Shown: piece after piece, positions 37,166 through 46,984 of the stretch
Layout: every line of letters begins with the position of its first letter
How positions within the stretch are numbered: the first letter of the stretch is position 1
Assembly: GCF_000513895.2 (NCBI RefSeq)
Contig: NZ_CP165782.1
Location: 3,308,501-3,372,500 of the forward strand
Reading direction: 5' to 3'
Length of the DNA stretch: 64,000 nucleotides
Origin: Ensifer sp. WSM1721
Lineage (GTDB): Bacteria > Pseudomonadota > Alphaproteobacteria > Rhizobiales > Rhizobiaceae
Notes under the pieces: model-generated
Told to the model about the DNA's origin: nothing
Database searches by the model: none
Seen by the model: only the letters and a program-made list of their open reading frames with translations
Program-made: the position numbers and the translations under genes

Positions 37166-37600
37166 ATGGCAAGCGAACCGCTTTACATCGACGAGAATAT
37201 CGTGATCGCCGGCTGGGAGCTGACGGAGCAATTCGTGCTGGCCGGCGGACCGGGCGGACAGAACGTCAACAAGGTGTCGACGGCCGTCCAGCTTTTCTTC
37301 GATGTCCAGGCTTCGCCGTCGCTGCCGGAGCGCGTCAAGGCCAATGCGCTGAAACTGGCGGGCCGCAGGGTCTCCAAGGATGGCGTGCTGATGATCGAGG
37401 CCAATCGCTTCCGCAGCCAGGAGCGCAACCGCGAGGACGCCCGCGATCGGCTGAAGGAACTGATCCTGAAGGCGGCAGAACCGCCGCCTCCGCCGCGCAG
37501 GAAGACGAAGCCGACGCGCAGTTCCATCGAGCGGCGGCTGAAGGAGAAATCCGGCCGCGCCGAGGTCAAGAAGCTGCGCGGCCGTCCCGAGGGCGAGTGA
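37166..37600 (+). CDS. arfB: Alternative ribosome-rescue peptidyl-tRNA hydrolase ArfB (YaeJ)
   Basis: 144 aa. The GGQ motif at residues 27-32 (GGPGGQNVNK) is the catalytic loop shared with class-I release factors. The Lys/Arg-rich C-terminal tail (RRKTKPTRSSIERRLKEKSG) is the part that enters the empty mRNA channel in E. coli YaeJ. It frees ribosomes stalled on mRNA without a stop codon. GAGGAGCGAAC precedes the ATG. Single gene, 103 nt before alkB. Confidence 0.95.
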   Translation: MASEPLYIDENIVIAGWELTEQFVLAGGPGGQNVNKVSTAVQLFFDVQASPSLPERVKANALKLAGRRVSKDGVLMIEANRFRSQERNREDARDRLKELILKAAEPPPPPRRKTKPTRSSIERRLKEKSGRAEVKKLRGRPEGE

Positions 37601-37703
37601 AGTCTCCAAGGCCGCTTTCGGGTGGTCCTGAGCGCCCGCGGGCGCTAGTTCATTTCGTGACGTGGAACGGCCAGACAATGCGTGATAACGGAAGAAGCTG
37701 GCA

Positions 37704-38315
37704 ATGCTGGTGCTGCCGAAAGGCGTGAGACATATTCCGGGCTTTCTCGACCGTTCGCGGCAAGAGAAACTGGTCGAGGCCGTTCGCGCGATCGTCGCCG
37801 AGGCGCCGCTCTATGTGCCGGAAATGCCGAAGACCGGCAAGCCGATGTCGGTGCGCATGACGAATTGCGGTTCGCTCGGTTGGGTCACCGATCGTGAGCG
37901 CGGCTACCGCTACCAGGCAGAGCATCCGGTGACTGGCAGGCCGTGGCCGCCGCTGCCGAACATGCTGCTCGAAATCTGGCGCGCCGTTTCGGGAAGCGAC
38001 AAGACGCCGGAGGCCTGCCTCGTCAATTTCTACTCGGCCGACGCGCGCATGGGTTTGCACCAGGACAGGGACGAGCGCGACCTCGAAACCGCCGTGGTTT
38101 CGATCTCGCTCGGCGATAGCTGCCTCTTCCGTGTAGGCGGCAAGACGCGCGGCGGGCAGACCGTGTCGTTCAGGCTCGAAAGCGGCGACGTCGTCGTGCT
38201 CGGCGGCGAAGGACGCCTCGCCTTCCACGGCGTCGATCGCATCTATCCGAATACCTCGACGCTCTTGAAGAACGGCGGCCGCCTCAATCTGACGCTGCGG
38301 CGGGTCAATCCTTAA
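37704..38315 (+). CDS. alkB: AlkB-family alpha-ketoglutarate/Fe(II) dioxygenase
   Basis: 203 aa. Iron ligands are His119 and Asp121 (GLHQDRDE) and His175 (LAFHGVDRI). The 2-oxoglutarate-binding arginines lie in the C-terminal RLNLTLRR. It matches E. coli AlkB in length and motifs and oxidatively removes methyl groups from 1-methyladenine and 3-methylcytosine in DNA. There is no adjacent ada. It converges with coaA. Confidence 0.93.
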   Translation: MLVLPKGVRHIPGFLDRSRQEKLVEAVRAIVAEAPLYVPEMPKTGKPMSVRMTNCGSLGWVTDRERGYRYQAEHPVTGRPWPPLPNMLLEIWRAVSGSDKTPEACLVNFYSADARMGLHQDRDERDLETAVVSISLGDSCLFRVGGKTRGGQTVSFRLESGDVVVLGGEGRLAFHGVDRIYPNTSTLLKNGGRLNLTLRRVNP

Positions 38316-38392
38316 CAGGCAGAGGGGCTTTCAACGCCCGCTTTCCCGATTTTATCGATCGAAGGTCGAAAGCCGTTGGCTACCTCTATCGC

Positions 38393-39388
38393 TCAGAGCT
38401 TCCTCAGCGCCACCGTCTGGGTCAGGTGGTTGGGCCCCTTCTGCAGGATGAGGTCGGCGCGCGGACGTGTCGGCAGGATATTCTGGTGCAGGTTCTTGAG
38501 ATTGATGTTGTGCCAGAGCCCTTCGGCGATCGCCCGCGCCGCGTCCTCGCCGATCGTCGCGTAGCGATGGAAGAAGGACTGCGGGTTCTGAAACGCCGTC
38601 TCGCGCAGGCGCATGAAGCGGCTCACATACCAGCTGTGGATCAGACTCTCTTCCGCGTCGATATAGATCGAAAAGTCGAAGAAATCCGAGACCATCGGCA
38701 CGATTTTGCCGTCGGCGGGCAGATTGCGCGACTGCAAGACATTGATTCCCTCGAAGATCAGAATGTCCGGCCGGTCGATAACCTGGAACTGGTCGGGGAT
38801 GACGTCGTAAGTCAGGTGCGAATAGGTCGGTGCCTTGACGTTCGGCCGGCCCGCCTTGATCGCCGAGAGGAATCTGAGCAGCGCGCCGATGTCGTAGCTC
38901 TCGGGGAAGCCCTTGCGATCCATCATGTTTTCCCGCTGCAGGATCGCGTTCGGATAAAGGAAGCCGTCCGTGGTGACGAGATCCACCTTTGGGCTCGAGG
39001 GCCAGCGCGCAAGCAGCTCGGCGAGGATGCGCGCGGTCGTCGACTTGCCGACGGCGACCGAGCCGGCGATGCCGATGACGAAGGGCGTCTTCGTTTCGTC
39101 CGACATGCTGAGGAAGCGCTTGCGCTGGTGAAAGAGGAGCTGCGAGGCTTCGACATGGGCCGAGAGAAGCCGCGACAGCGACAGATAGATCTGCCGCACC
39201 TCGTCGAGATCGACCGGGTCGTTGAGCGAGCGCAGCCGCGTGACCTCGTCGGACGTCAGCGTCAGCGGCGTATCGGCGCGAAAACGCGACCATTCCTCGG
39301 CGGAGAAGACGTGATAGGGCGAATATTCGCCGCCTTTGAGGTTGCCCGGAACGTCCACCGGTTCGATGTCTTTCGCGGCGATGCTCAT
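38393..39388 (-). CDS. coaA: Type I pantothenate kinase
   Basis: 331 aa. It catalyses the first step of coenzyme A synthesis. The P-loop is [15 protein letters not shown] (~residues 105-119). FEGINVLQ and [10 protein letters not shown] are CoaA hallmarks. The ATG overlaps the hisE stop (ATGA), so CoaA is produced from the tail of the histidine transcript, the conserved order in rhizobia. Confidence 0.96.
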   Translation of the reverse strand: MSIAAKDIEPVDVPGNLKGGEYSPYHVFSAEEWSRFRADTPLTLTSDEVTRLRSLNDPVDLDEVRQIYLSLSRLLSAHVEASQLLFHQRKRFLSMSDETKTPFVIGIAGSVAVGKSTTARILAELLARWPSSPKVDLVTTDGFLYPNAILQRENMMDRKGFPESYDIGALLRFLSAIKAGRPNVKAPTYSHLTYDVIPDQFQVIDRPDILIFEGINVLQSRNLPADGKIVPMVSDFFDFSIYIDAEESLIHSWYVSRFMRLRETAFQNPQSFFHRYATIGEDAARAIAEGLWHNINLKNLHQNILPTRPRADLILQKGPNHLTQTVALRKL

Positions 39389-39708
39389 GGATTCTGCCGG
39401 TTTGCCTTCTCCTGCAGGCCGGATTGGCTCGTCCGCCTGGCCAGTTCGCTCATCACATCCTGCAACGGGACGGCGGCGATATTCAATACGACCATAAGAT
39501 GATAGAGGAGATCGGCACTCTCATCGACCAGATTCTTCCGATCGTCGCGGATCGCCGCTATCACCGTTTCCACCGCCTCCTCTCCGAGCTTCTTGGCCGC
39601 CTTCTGCTGGCCGGCCGCGACGAGCTTCGCGGTCCAGGAGTCCTCCGGCGCCGCCTTGGCGCGGGTCGCCACGATCTTCTCCAGGTCGGAGAGAGTGAAC
39701 TCGGTCAT
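39385..39708 (-). CDS. hisE: Phosphoribosyl-ATP diphosphatase
   Basis: 107 aa from the ATG at 39708. The upstream frame to 39903 is a shadow of hisF. It catalyses the second step of histidine synthesis. [15 protein letters not shown] and [13 protein letters not shown] carry the metal-binding Glu/Asp pattern of MazG-like hydrolases. It is separate from HisI, as in other Alphaproteobacteria. 31 nt after hisF, overlapping coaA by 4 nt. Confidence 0.96.
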   Translation of the reverse strand: MTEFTLSDLEKIVATRAKAAPEDSWTAKLVAAGQQKAAKKLGEEAVETVIAAIRDDRKNLVDESADLLYHLMVVLNIAAVPLQDVMSELARRTSQSGLQEKANRQNP

Positions 39709-39739
39709 GGTCAGATCCCTTTTCGTTGCCGGCCCCGCC

Positions 39740-40516
39740 TCAATCGAGGCGCATGGCGATGCCGTTCTCGGCCATGTAACGCTTAGCCTCGCCGATGCTG
39801 TAGGTGCCGAAGTGGAAGATCGATGCGGCGAGCACCGCCGTCGCATGGCCGTCGCGGATCCCTTCCACCAGATGATCGAGCGTGCCGACGCCGCCCGACG
39901 CAATCACCGGCACACGCACCGCGTCGGCGATCGCCCGCGTCAGCTTGATATCGTAGCCCGCCTTCGTGCCGTCGCGATCCATCGATGTCAGAAGGATTTC
40001 GCCGGCACCGAGATCGACGACCTTGCGGGCGAACTCTATCGCGTCGATGCCCGTTGGGTGACGACCGCCATGGGTGAAGATCTCCCACCGGTCCGCCTCG
40101 CCTTGCGTCGAAACCTTCTTGGCGTCGATCGCGACGACGATGCACTGATTGCCGAACTTGTCGGCGGCCTCGGCGACGAATTCCGGGTTCTTCACCGCGG
40201 CCGTGTTGATCGATACCTTGTCGGCGCCGGCAAGCAAGAGCTTGCGGATATCGGCGACCTGACGCACGCCCCCGCCGACGGTGAGCGGCATGAAGCACTG
40301 CTCGGCGGTGCGCGCGACGACGTCGAAGATCGTTTCGCGATTGTCGGAGGAGGCGGTGATGTCGAGGAAACAGAGCTCGTCGGCGCCGGCGGCATCATAG
40401 GCGCGTGCCGCCTCCACCGGATCGCCGGCGTCGATGAGATCGACGAAATTGACGCCCTTGACGACGCGCCCGTCCTTGACGTCGAGGCAGGGGATCACTC
40501 GCGCTTTGAGCGTCAT
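39740..40516 (-). CDS. hisF: Imidazole glycerol phosphate synthase cyclase subunit
   Basis: 258 aa TIM barrel. The catalytic Asp residues are in [16 protein letters not shown] (~11) and [15 protein letters not shown] (~130). It works with HisH, whose glutaminase supplies ammonia. Its ATG overlaps the hisA stop by 4 nt. Confidence 0.97.
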   Translation of the reverse strand: MTLKARVIPCLDVKDGRVVKGVNFVDLIDAGDPVEAARAYDAAGADELCFLDITASSDNRETIFDVVARTAEQCFMPLTVGGGVRQVADIRKLLLAGADKVSINTAAVKNPEFVAEAADKFGNQCIVVAIDAKKVSTQGEADRWEIFTHGGRHPTGIDAIEFARKVVDLGAGEILLTSMDRDGTKAGYDIKLTRAIADAVRVPVIASGGVGTLDHLVEGIRDGHATAVLAASIFHFGTYSIGEAKRYMAENGIAMRLD

Positions 40517-41259
40517 CGGACCATCCCCTTTCTCGCTTCCCGGATCAAGGCCAGGGCCTCCTTGGGATCTATGCGGCCGTCATAGAGCGCCCGGCCGGAA
40601 ATGGCGCCTTCGAGCTTCCATGCATCGGGAGCCGTCATCCTGCGGATGTCATCCATCGAAGCGAGCCCGCCGGAGGCGATGACAGGGATCGTGACCGCAT
40701 CGGCGAGCTCCAGCGTCGAGGCCCAGTTGATGCCGGTGAGGATGCCGTCGCGGTCGATATCGGTGTAGATGATCGCCGCGACGCCGGCACCCTCGAATTT
40801 CCTGGCGAGCTCGATGACGCCGAGTTCGGAGGCTTCCGCCCAGCCCTCGACCGCCACCCTGCCGCCTTTGGCGTCGATGCCAACTGCCACGCGGCCCGGG
40901 AACTTGCGGCAGGCCTCGATCACCAGCGCCGGATTGCGCACGGCAACCGTGCCGAGGATAACGCGCTTGAGTCCGCGGCCGAGCCACCTCTCGATATGCT
41001 CGAGCGTGCGTATGCCGCCGCCGAGCTGCACCGGATTTTTCGTCGCCTTGAGGATTGCGTCGACGGCGGCACCGTTCACCGTCTCCCCGGCAAAGGCGCC
41101 GTTGAGGTCGACGACATGCAGCCATTCGAAACCCTGCTCCTCGAAGGCGCGCGCCTGGGCGGCGGGGTCGGGATTGTAGACGGTCGCCTGGTCCATGTCG
41201 CCGAGCTTCAGGCGCACGCATTGCCCGTCTTTGAGGTCGATCGCGGGGAAGAGAATCAT
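40513..41259 (-). CDS. hisA: ProFAR isomerase
   Basis: 248 aa from the ATG at 41259. An upstream extension to 41301 adds 14 unrelated residues. The half-barrel repeats typical of HisA/HisF are visible. The catalytic Asp is in [15 protein letters not shown] (Asp8), with [12 protein letters not shown] as the second acid region. It isomerises ProFAR to PRFAR. It lies 29 nt after hisH. Confidence 0.97.
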   Translation of the reverse strand: MILFPAIDLKDGQCVRLKLGDMDQATVYNPDPAAQARAFEEQGFEWLHVVDLNGAFAGETVNGAAVDAILKATKNPVQLGGGIRTLEHIERWLGRGLKRVILGTVAVRNPALVIEACRKFPGRVAVGIDAKGGRVAVEGWAEASELGVIELARKFEGAGVAAIIYTDIDRDGILTGINWASTLELADAVTIPVIASGGLASMDDIRRMTAPDAWKLEGAISGRALYDGRIDPKEALALIREARKGMVR

Positions 41260-41288
41260 ATGTTCGTCCGTTCGGATCGCGCGAAGCC

Positions 41289-41939
41289 TCAAGGCTTCCA
41301 ACGCAGGAAATTGGAAATTAGGGCCAGGCCGAGCGTCTGGCTCTTTTCCGGATGGAATTGCGCGCCCGCCCTGTTGCCGTTCGCGACGAAGGCCGTCACC
41401 GGTCCGCCGTAGTCCGTCTCGGCAACCACGTCCTCGGCATTTGTGGCGGCGAGGTGATAGGAATGCACGAAATAGGCGTGCAGCCCACTCTCGCCGGTCG
41501 CAATGCCTTCGAACAGCGCGTGCGGGCGCCTGAGCCTCAATGTGTTCCAGCCGATCTGGGGGATTTTCAGCGACGGGTCCTCGGGCGTCATCTCGACGAC
41601 GTCACCCGGTATCCAGCCAAAACCCTCGGTGATGGTCTTTTCGAGGCCGCGCGAGGACATGAGCTGCATGCCGACGCAGATGCCGAGGAAGGGCCGCCCG
41701 GCCTTTTCGACGACCTCCGTCAGCGCTTCCTGCATGCCGGCGACGCTCGCCAGGCCGCGCCGGCAATCGGCATAGGCGCCGACACCCGGAAGCACGATGC
41801 GGTCGGCGGAGGCGACCCGTTCCGGCCTTTCGGTGAGGTCGATCTCCGCGGCGATGCCGGCTTCGCGCGCCGCCCGCTCGAAAGCCTTGGTGGCCGAGCG
41901 CAGGTTGCCCGATCCATAGTCAATGATGGCGACCCGCAT
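41289..41939 (-). CDS. hisH: Imidazole glycerol phosphate synthase glutaminase subunit
   Basis: 216 aa class-I glutamine amidotransferase. The triad is Cys88 in [10 protein letters not shown] plus the His-Glu pair in AQFHPEKSQ near the C-terminus. It feeds ammonia to HisF. Its ATG overlaps the preceding DUF2628 stop (TGATG), so translation is coupled to that gene. Confidence 0.97.
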   Translation of the reverse strand: MRVAIIDYGSGNLRSATKAFERAAREAGIAAEIDLTERPERVASADRIVLPGVGAYADCRRGLASVAGMQEALTEVVEKAGRPFLGICVGMQLMSSRGLEKTITEGFGWIPGDVVEMTPEDPSLKIPQIGWNTLRLRRPHALFEGIATGESGLHAYFVHSYHLAATNAEDVVAETDYGGPVTAFVANGNRAGAQFHPEKSQTLGLALISNFLRWKP

Positions 41940-42412
41940 CAGCGTTCTCCATAGGATTCAAAAAAGCCGAGTCCGGAGGTGCGGCGCGGCCGTTTCGTCG
42001 TGGACCACTCGATCGACGGCAACGGAGTTGCCTTTCCAGGATTGTCGGCCGCCGTGTTCGAGAAATAAATCTCTTCCGCCGTTTCGCGATCGCGCGCCGG
42101 AATGATCGAGCGGAGCGTCCACTCCCGTGCCGTGAGCCTTTTGGCGACGAAAAGCGGCCCTTCGAGCGAGACGAGGAGGCTGAGCGCGATCTGCATGATG
42201 AGCGCGGCCGCAAATCCACCCGGGATCGTCGAGAGAAGGATTAACAGAATTTGCAGAACAGCAACGGCGATTCCGAGGAGCCAGGCACGTTTGACGAGAA
42301 GCCAGATGGCGGGAAAGAAAAAGGCGGCCCAGGAAAAGCCGTCTGCGATGAACCGCGCTTTCTCGTCGTCTGCCGGTGCGCCGGGCGGGGTCATGATCAG
42401 ATAGGAGGCCAT
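41939..42412 (-). CDS. DUF2628 membrane protein inside the his operon
   Basis: 157 aa. After a short cytosolic N-terminus, two or three membrane helices cover residues ~28-85 ([20 protein letters not shown] and the stretch through [20 protein letters not shown]). A polar tail of ~70 residues follows. The [17 protein letters not shown] segment is the DUF2628 pattern. No function is known to me. It sits between hisB and hisH, coupled to hisH by TGATG. It may be a passenger or may tie the cluster to the membrane. Confidence 0.85.
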   Translation of the reverse strand: MASYLIMTPPGAPADDEKARFIADGFSWAAFFFPAIWLLVKRAWLLGIAVAVLQILLILLSTIPGGFAAALIMQIALSLLVSLEGPLFVAKRLTAREWTLRSIIPARDRETAEEIYFSNTAADNPGKATPLPSIEWSTTKRPRRTSGLGFFESYGER

Positions 42413-42436
42413 GTCTTTAAGCCAGATTTGGCCGGC

Positions 42437-43045
42437 TCAGGCGAGTGTGCCCTTGGTCGAGGGAACGCGTCCAGCCTGGCGCGGATCGATTTCGGTAGCG
42501 GTGCGGAGCACGCGGGCGACGGATTTGAAGCAGGTCTCGGCGATATGGTGGTTGTTGGCGCCGTAGATGTTCTGCACATGCAGAGTGATGCCGGCATGCT
42601 GGGCGAGCGCCTGGAAGAACTCGCGCACGAGTTCGGTATCGAAGGTGCCGATCTTCGGCGAGGTGAAGCTCACGTTCCAGACGAGGAAAGGCCGTCCCGA
42701 GACGTCGACGGCGGCGCGCGTCATCGTCTCGTCCATGGCGAGATCGATCGAGGCATAGCGGGTGATGCCGCGGCGGTCGCCGAGCGCCTTGGCGATCGCC
42801 TGGCCGATGGCGATGCCCGTGTCCTCGACGGTGTGGTGGTCGTCGACATGAAGGTCTCCGTCCGCCTTGATCTCCATGTCGATCAGCGAGTGGCGCGAGA
42901 GCTGGTCCAGCATATGATCGAAGAAGCCGACGCCTGTCGCGATCTTCGACACGCCCGTTCCGTCGATGTTGACGGAGACGGAGACGGCGGTTTCATTCGT
43001 CTTTCGCGAAACCTGGCCGGTGCGGGTCTGCGTCACGTCTGCCAT
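42437..43045 (-). CDS. hisB: Imidazoleglycerol-phosphate dehydratase
   Basis: 202 aa, monofunctional dehydratase as in most bacteria (no phosphatase domain). Metal-binding motifs are [34 protein letters not shown] and [11 protein letters not shown] ... NNHHIAE. It is the first gene of the minus-strand his cluster and divergent from hslV. Confidence 0.97.
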   Translation of the reverse strand: MADVTQTRTGQVSRKTNETAVSVSVNIDGTGVSKIATGVGFFDHMLDQLSRHSLIDMEIKADGDLHVDDHHTVEDTGIAIGQAIAKALGDRRGITRYASIDLAMDETMTRAAVDVSGRPFLVWNVSFTSPKIGTFDTELVREFFQALAQHAGITLHVQNIYGANNHHIAETCFKSVARVLRTATEIDPRQAGRVPSTKGTLA

Positions 43046-43355
43046 CAGGCTCTCCTTTACGCTCTCCGAAGATCGGGATCAAAAGGACCCTGCGACCGGA
43101 GCGATATCAATGAAGTTGGACGAAACGCGGTGCTGCAAGGCGGACCTTGCGTGCCCGTTCCGCTCCAGAGCCGCTCCATATCAGGGGAGGCGCGAAATAT
43201 CCAGAACTGCAACGGAGATTCGAACGAGCGGGTCGTTGGGGCGGTGGTCGCGATGCGCGGGACATTTGCAATCGCGTGAGGCACACTTACATAGGCCTCG
43301 AGTAACAGACTCCTTCAAGCCGCAATGCCCCGATCCGGGGCCTATGGGTATCTTC
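43046..43355. other. hisB-hslV divergent intergenic region
   Basis: No gene recognised in 310 nt. TTGCAA (43266-43271), a 16-nt spacer and TACATA (43288-43293) form a possible promoter for hslV. I could not fit a convincing heat-shock (RpoH) promoter with the expected spacing. Confidence 0.35.
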
Positions 43356-43913
43356 ATGAGCGAACACAATCCTTACGGAACGATGCATGCGACGACCATC
43401 ATCACGGTGCGCAAGAACGGCAAGGTGGTGATGGCGGGAGACGGCCAGGTGAGCCTTGGCCAGACCGTGATGAAGGGCAATGCCCGCAAGGTCCGCCGCC
43501 TGTCGAAAGGCGACGTAATCGCCGGCTTTGCCGGCGCGACGGCGGACGCCTTCACACTCTTGGAGCGGCTCGAGGCGAAGCTCGAACAATATCCCGACCA
43601 GCTGATGCGTGCGGCCGTCGAACTTGCCAAGGACTGGCGCACGAACAAATATCTGCGCAACCTCGAGGCGATGATGCTGGTTGCCGACAGGACGGTGACG
43701 CTCGCGATCACCGGCAATGGCGACGTGCTCGAACCGGAGCACGGCACGATTGCCATCGGCTCGGGCGGGAACTATGCGCTTGCGGCCGCCCGCGCCCTGA
43801 TGGACAGCGACAGGTCGGCCGAGGAAGTTGCCCGGCGCGCCCTCGAAATCGCCGGCGATATCTGCGTTTACACCAACCACAACATCGTCGTGGAGACGCT
43901 GGATGCGGATTGA
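43356..43913 (+). CDS. hslV: ATP-dependent protease peptidase subunit HslV (ClpQ)
   Basis: 185 aa from the ATG at 43356, giving the short propeptide seen in rhizobia. The mature N-terminal nucleophile is Thr13 in [38 protein letters not shown] and [16 protein letters not shown] are family motifs. It forms the proteolytic dodecamer of HslUV. Its last 11 nt overlap the GNAT gene, which in turn touches hslU. Confidence 0.97.
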   Translation: MSEHNPYGTMHATTIITVRKNGKVVMAGDGQVSLGQTVMKGNARKVRRLSKGDVIAGFAGATADAFTLLERLEAKLEQYPDQLMRAAVELAKDWRTNKYLRNLEAMMLVADRTVTLAITGNGDVLEPEHGTIAIGSGGNYALAAARALMDSDRSAEEVARRALEIAGDICVYTNHNIVVETLDAD

Positions 43914-44421
43914 GCCGGCAGATGTCAGCTTCGAGCGCGTGGCCGAGCGCCACCTGCCGATGCTGCTTGCCTGGCTTTCGGAGCCGCATGTCCGACAATG
44001 GTGGGGCGATCCGGACGTGGAACTCGGATTGATCCGTGACGGTTGTGCGAAGGGCGAGGTCGACGGCTTCGTCTTCCATGTGAAGGGCGAGCCGGCCGGC
44101 TACATCCAGTCCTGGATCCCCTCGCAATATGACGAGGAGCCCTGGGCGAAGGACCTCTCGTCCGATACGCCCGGCGTCGACATCTTCATCGGCCCGCCCG
44201 AGATGACCGGCAGGGGTGTTGCCGCGCCAGTCCTCAAGGCCTTTGCGGGAAGGCTGTTCGAAAATGGCGCCGCACGCATCGTCATCGACCCCGATGCGGG
44301 CAACCGTCGCGCGGTCCGCGCCTATTCGAAGGCCGGCTTCGTGCCCTTCGGCGAATGGATAGACAAGTCCGGTCGGACACTCCTGATGGAGCTGACGCGG
44401 ACGGAATTTGAGAGGAATTGA
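43903..44421 (+). CDS. GNAT acetyltransferase (AAC(6')-like) between hslV and hslU
   Basis: 172 aa from the ATG at 43903. The acetyl-CoA loop is [11 protein letters not shown] (~residues 104-114), followed by [19 protein letters not shown], the C-terminal GNAT pattern. It resembles the RimJ/AAC(6')-type branch that acetylates aminoglycosides or protein/small-molecule amines. The substrate is unknown. It overlaps hslV by 11 nt and its TGA shares one base with the hslU ATG, so all three are translationally coupled. Confidence 0.88.
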   Translation: MRIEPADVSFERVAERHLPMLLAWLSEPHVRQWWGDPDVELGLIRDGCAKGEVDGFVFHVKGEPAGYIQSWIPSQYDEEPWAKDLSSDTPGVDIFIGPPEMTGRGVAAPVLKAFAGRLFENGAARIVIDPDAGNRRAVRAYSKAGFVPFGEWIDKSGRTLLMELTRTEFERN

Positions 44422-45725
44422 TGACCAACTTTTCACCCAGAGAAATCGTTTCGGAGCTCGACCGCTACATTATCGGCCAGAAGGATGCGAAGCGCGCCGT
44501 GGCGATCGCCTTGCGCAACCGTTGGCGTCGTCAGCAACTCAGCGACGAGCTGCGCGACGAGGTCATGCCGAAGAACATCCTGATGATCGGCCCGACGGGC
44601 GTCGGCAAGACGGAGATTTCCCGCCGTCTCGCCAAGCTTGCCGGTGCACCCTTCGTCAAGGTCGAGGCCACTAAGTTCACCGAGGTAGGCTATGTCGGCC
44701 GCGACGTCGAGCAGATCGTGCGCGATCTCGTCGAGGTCGGCATCACGCTCGTGCGCGAGAAGAAACGCGCCGAAGTGAAGGCCAAGGCACACCAGAACGC
44801 GGAAGAGCGGGTGCTCGATGCCCTGGTTGGCGCGACCGCCTCGCCGGCGACGCGTGATTCCTTCCGCAGGAAGCTGCGCGCCAATGAGCTCGACGAGAAG
44901 GAGATCGAGGTCGATATCGCCGAAACCGGCGCGCCGGGCGGCTTCGAGATTCCGGGCATGCCGGGCGCCAATATCGGTGTGCTGAACCTCTCGGAAATGT
45001 TCGGCAAGGCGCTCGGCGGCAGGACAAAGAAGGTCAAGACGACCGTCAAGAACTCCTATGAGCTCCTGATCAACGACGAATCGGACAAGCTGCTTGACAA
45101 CGAGCAGATCCAGCGCGAAGCGATGGCCGCGGCGGAAAACGACGGCATCGTCTTCCTCGACGAGATCGACAAGATCGCCGCCCGCGACGGCGGCCTCGGC
45201 GCCGGCGTTTCGCGCGAGGGCGTGCAGCGCGACCTCCTGCCGCTGGTCGAGGGCACGACGGTGGCGACGAAATACGGGCCGGTGAAGACCGACCACATCC
45301 TCTTCATCGCGTCAGGCGCGTTCCACGTGTCGAAGCCGTCGGATCTCCTGCCCGAACTGCAGGGCCGTCTGCCGATCCGGGTGGAGCTCCGCGCGCTTAC
45401 CAAGGAGGATTTCCGCCGCATCCTGACGGAGACGGAGGCAAGCCTTATCCGCCAATACAAGGCGCTCTTGGAGACCGAGGGCGTCGCGCTCGACTTCACC
45501 GAGGACGCCATCGACGCGCTTGCGGAGGTCGCCGTCCAGCTCAACGCCAATGTCGAGAACATCGGCGCACGCCGCCTGCAGACGGTAATGGAGCGCGTCC
45601 TCGACGATATCTCGTTCAACGCGCCGGACAGCGGCGGCCAAGGGGTCACGATCGATGCGGAGTACGTCCGCAAGAATGTCGGCGATCTAGCGGCCAACAC
45701 CGATCTCTCGCGCTATATCCTGTGA
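44421..45725 (+). CDS. hslU: ATP-dependent protease ATPase subunit HslU (ClpY)
   Basis: 434 aa from the ATG at 44421 (GAGAGGAAT upstream). The TTG one codon earlier is not needed. AAA+ Walker A is GPTGVGKTE (57-65), Walker [11 protein letters not shown], and the insertion domain lies between. The C-terminal NTDLSRYIL is the tail that docks into HslV. It unfolds substrates for HslV. A clear terminator follows. Confidence 0.98.
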   Translation: MTNFSPREIVSELDRYIIGQKDAKRAVAIALRNRWRRQQLSDELRDEVMPKNILMIGPTGVGKTEISRRLAKLAGAPFVKVEATKFTEVGYVGRDVEQIVRDLVEVGITLVREKKRAEVKAKAHQNAEERVLDALVGATASPATRDSFRRKLRANELDEKEIEVDIAETGAPGGFEIPGMPGANIGVLNLSEMFGKALGGRTKKVKTTVKNSYELLINDESDKLLDNEQIQREAMAAAENDGIVFLDEIDKIAARDGGLGAGVSREGVQRDLLPLVEGTTVATKYGPVKTDHILFIASGAFHVSKPSDLLPELQGRLPIRVELRALTKEDFRRILTETEASLIRQYKALLETEGVALDFTEDAIDALAEVAVQLNANVENIGARRLQTVMERVLDDISFNAPDSGGQGVTIDAEYVRKNVGDLAANTDLSRYIL

Positions 45726-45761
45726 CAGCGGCTTTACGCTGCTGCCGATCACCGATTTGTG

Positions 45762-45793
45762 GGCGCCTGTCACTCGACAGGCGCCTTCATTTT
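45762..45793 (+). terminator. Intrinsic terminator of the hslV-GNAT-hslU operon
   Basis: GGCGCCTGTC (45762-45771) pairs with GACAGGCGCC (45776-45785) around ACTC, followed by TTCATTTT. Confidence 0.88.
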
Positions 45794-45918
45794 CTCTAGA
45801 GCGATCGGCAGCTGTTAAGAAATAGGGCATCATTCTGACATGATCTTGCCTTAGGGGGCCGCGCCCGGACGAACCGGGTCCGCCAGTTTCTTAGGAAGTC
45901 TCACAGGAAAACCAGATC

Positions 45919-46869
45919 GTGCGCCTTACCGCCTGCCTGTTTGTGATCGCGACGCTTTGCCTCTCCGCCGGGGCCTCGGCTGCGGCCGAGATCCGTGCCG
46001 TCCCGGAGGGCAATCGCCATGCGGAGCAGCCGAGCGTTCCGGGCGCCTCCGTCCGCCGCACCAAGGCGGGCCGCACCTCCTTCGACGCGAAATTCGAGAA
46101 GGTGCGCGATCTCCTCGCCAGCGACCGTCAGCTCGTCGCCAAGATCAAGTCGACCGCGGCAGCCTATGGCATCGCGCCCATTCACATGATCGGAGCGATC
46201 GTCGGCGAACATACTTACAATGTCGACGCCTATGATCGGCTGCAGTCCTATTACGTCAAGGCGGCCGCCTATGCGGGCAACAGCTTCCAATTCGGCTATG
46301 ACGGCGAGTCGATCGCCGAGTTCGTGGAGCGGCCGCAATTTGCCGACTGTGCCGATGAGAAGGGCTCCTACGCGCTCTGGAGCTGCCGCGAGCGCGTCTG
46401 GGACAGGGAGTTCCGTGGCCGCACCGTCGCCGGCAAACCCTTCCCGAACAATCGCTTCAGCGCCGTCTTTTTCCAGCCCTTCTTCGCCGGCCAGACTTTC
46501 GGTCTCGGCCAGATCAATCCTTTGACGGCCCTGATGCTGACGGACATGGTCTCGCGCGTCTCGGGCTATGAGCGCCTTGACGAGAACAACGCCGGCGGCG
46601 TCTACGAGGCGATCATGGATCCGGACGTGTCGCTTGCCTACATGGCCGCCTCGATCCGCCATTCGATCGACGTCTACCGCTCGATCGCCGGCATGGACAT
46701 TTCGAACAATCCGGGCCTTACGGCAACGCTCTATAATGTCGGCAACCCCGACGCGCGCGCGGCCGCGCTTGCAGCGAAGAATACCGGCGGCGAGATCTAC
46801 TGGCCGGAGGAAAATTATTACGGCTGGCTGGTCAATGAAAAGCGCGCCGAGCTCGAAAGCCTGTTGTGA
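45919..46869 (+). CDS. DUF1402 secreted protein with lysozyme-like (lytic transglycosylase) motifs
   Basis: 316 aa, GTG start with AGGAAAAC upstream. The signal peptide is cleaved near ASA-AAE (~22). The protein matches DUF1402. Three patterns recall the GH23/SLT fold in order: IGAIVGEHTYN with Glu97 where SLT enzymes have the catalytic Glu of 'xxxESxxn', FGLGQINP (194-201) like 'GLMQVMP', and ATLYNVGNPDARA (~273-285) like 'AYNAGP'. I infer a periplasmic peptidoglycan-cleaving enzyme. The catalytic assignment is unproven. It is separated from hslU by a terminator. Confidence 0.8.
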   Translation: MRLTACLFVIATLCLSAGASAAAEIRAVPEGNRHAEQPSVPGASVRRTKAGRTSFDAKFEKVRDLLASDRQLVAKIKSTAAAYGIAPIHMIGAIVGEHTYNVDAYDRLQSYYVKAAAYAGNSFQFGYDGESIAEFVERPQFADCADEKGSYALWSCRERVWDREFRGRTVAGKPFPNNRFSAVFFQPFFAGQTFGLGQINPLTALMLTDMVSRVSGYERLDENNAGGVYEAIMDPDVSLAYMAASIRHSIDVYRSIAGMDISNNPGLTATLYNVGNPDARAAALAAKNTGGEIYWPEENYYGWLVNEKRAELESLL

Positions 46870-46910
46870 GCGGCCACGAGGGCGACCGTCTCATATCCCG
46901 GCTTGCCTTA

Positions 46911-46926
46911 TGATTCACGTGAAGCA
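46911..46926. other. parS-like 16-mer between DUF1402 gene and P450
   Basis: TGATTCACGTGAAGCA matches TGTTNCACGTGAAACA except at positions 3 and 14, and shares the core TTCACGTGAA and flank with the site at 37068-37083. Intergenic. Confidence 0.5.
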
Positions 46927-46984
46927 TTTTCTTGATTGCACCGTAAAAAACTGAAACGGTGGGCCGTCAAGAAAGGCATTTCAC

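Noticed and set aside
43046..43355. Heat-shock (RpoH) promoter for hslV
   Set aside because: A CTTGCG and a CCATAT are present but separated by 24 nt, not the expected ~17, so the match does not hold.
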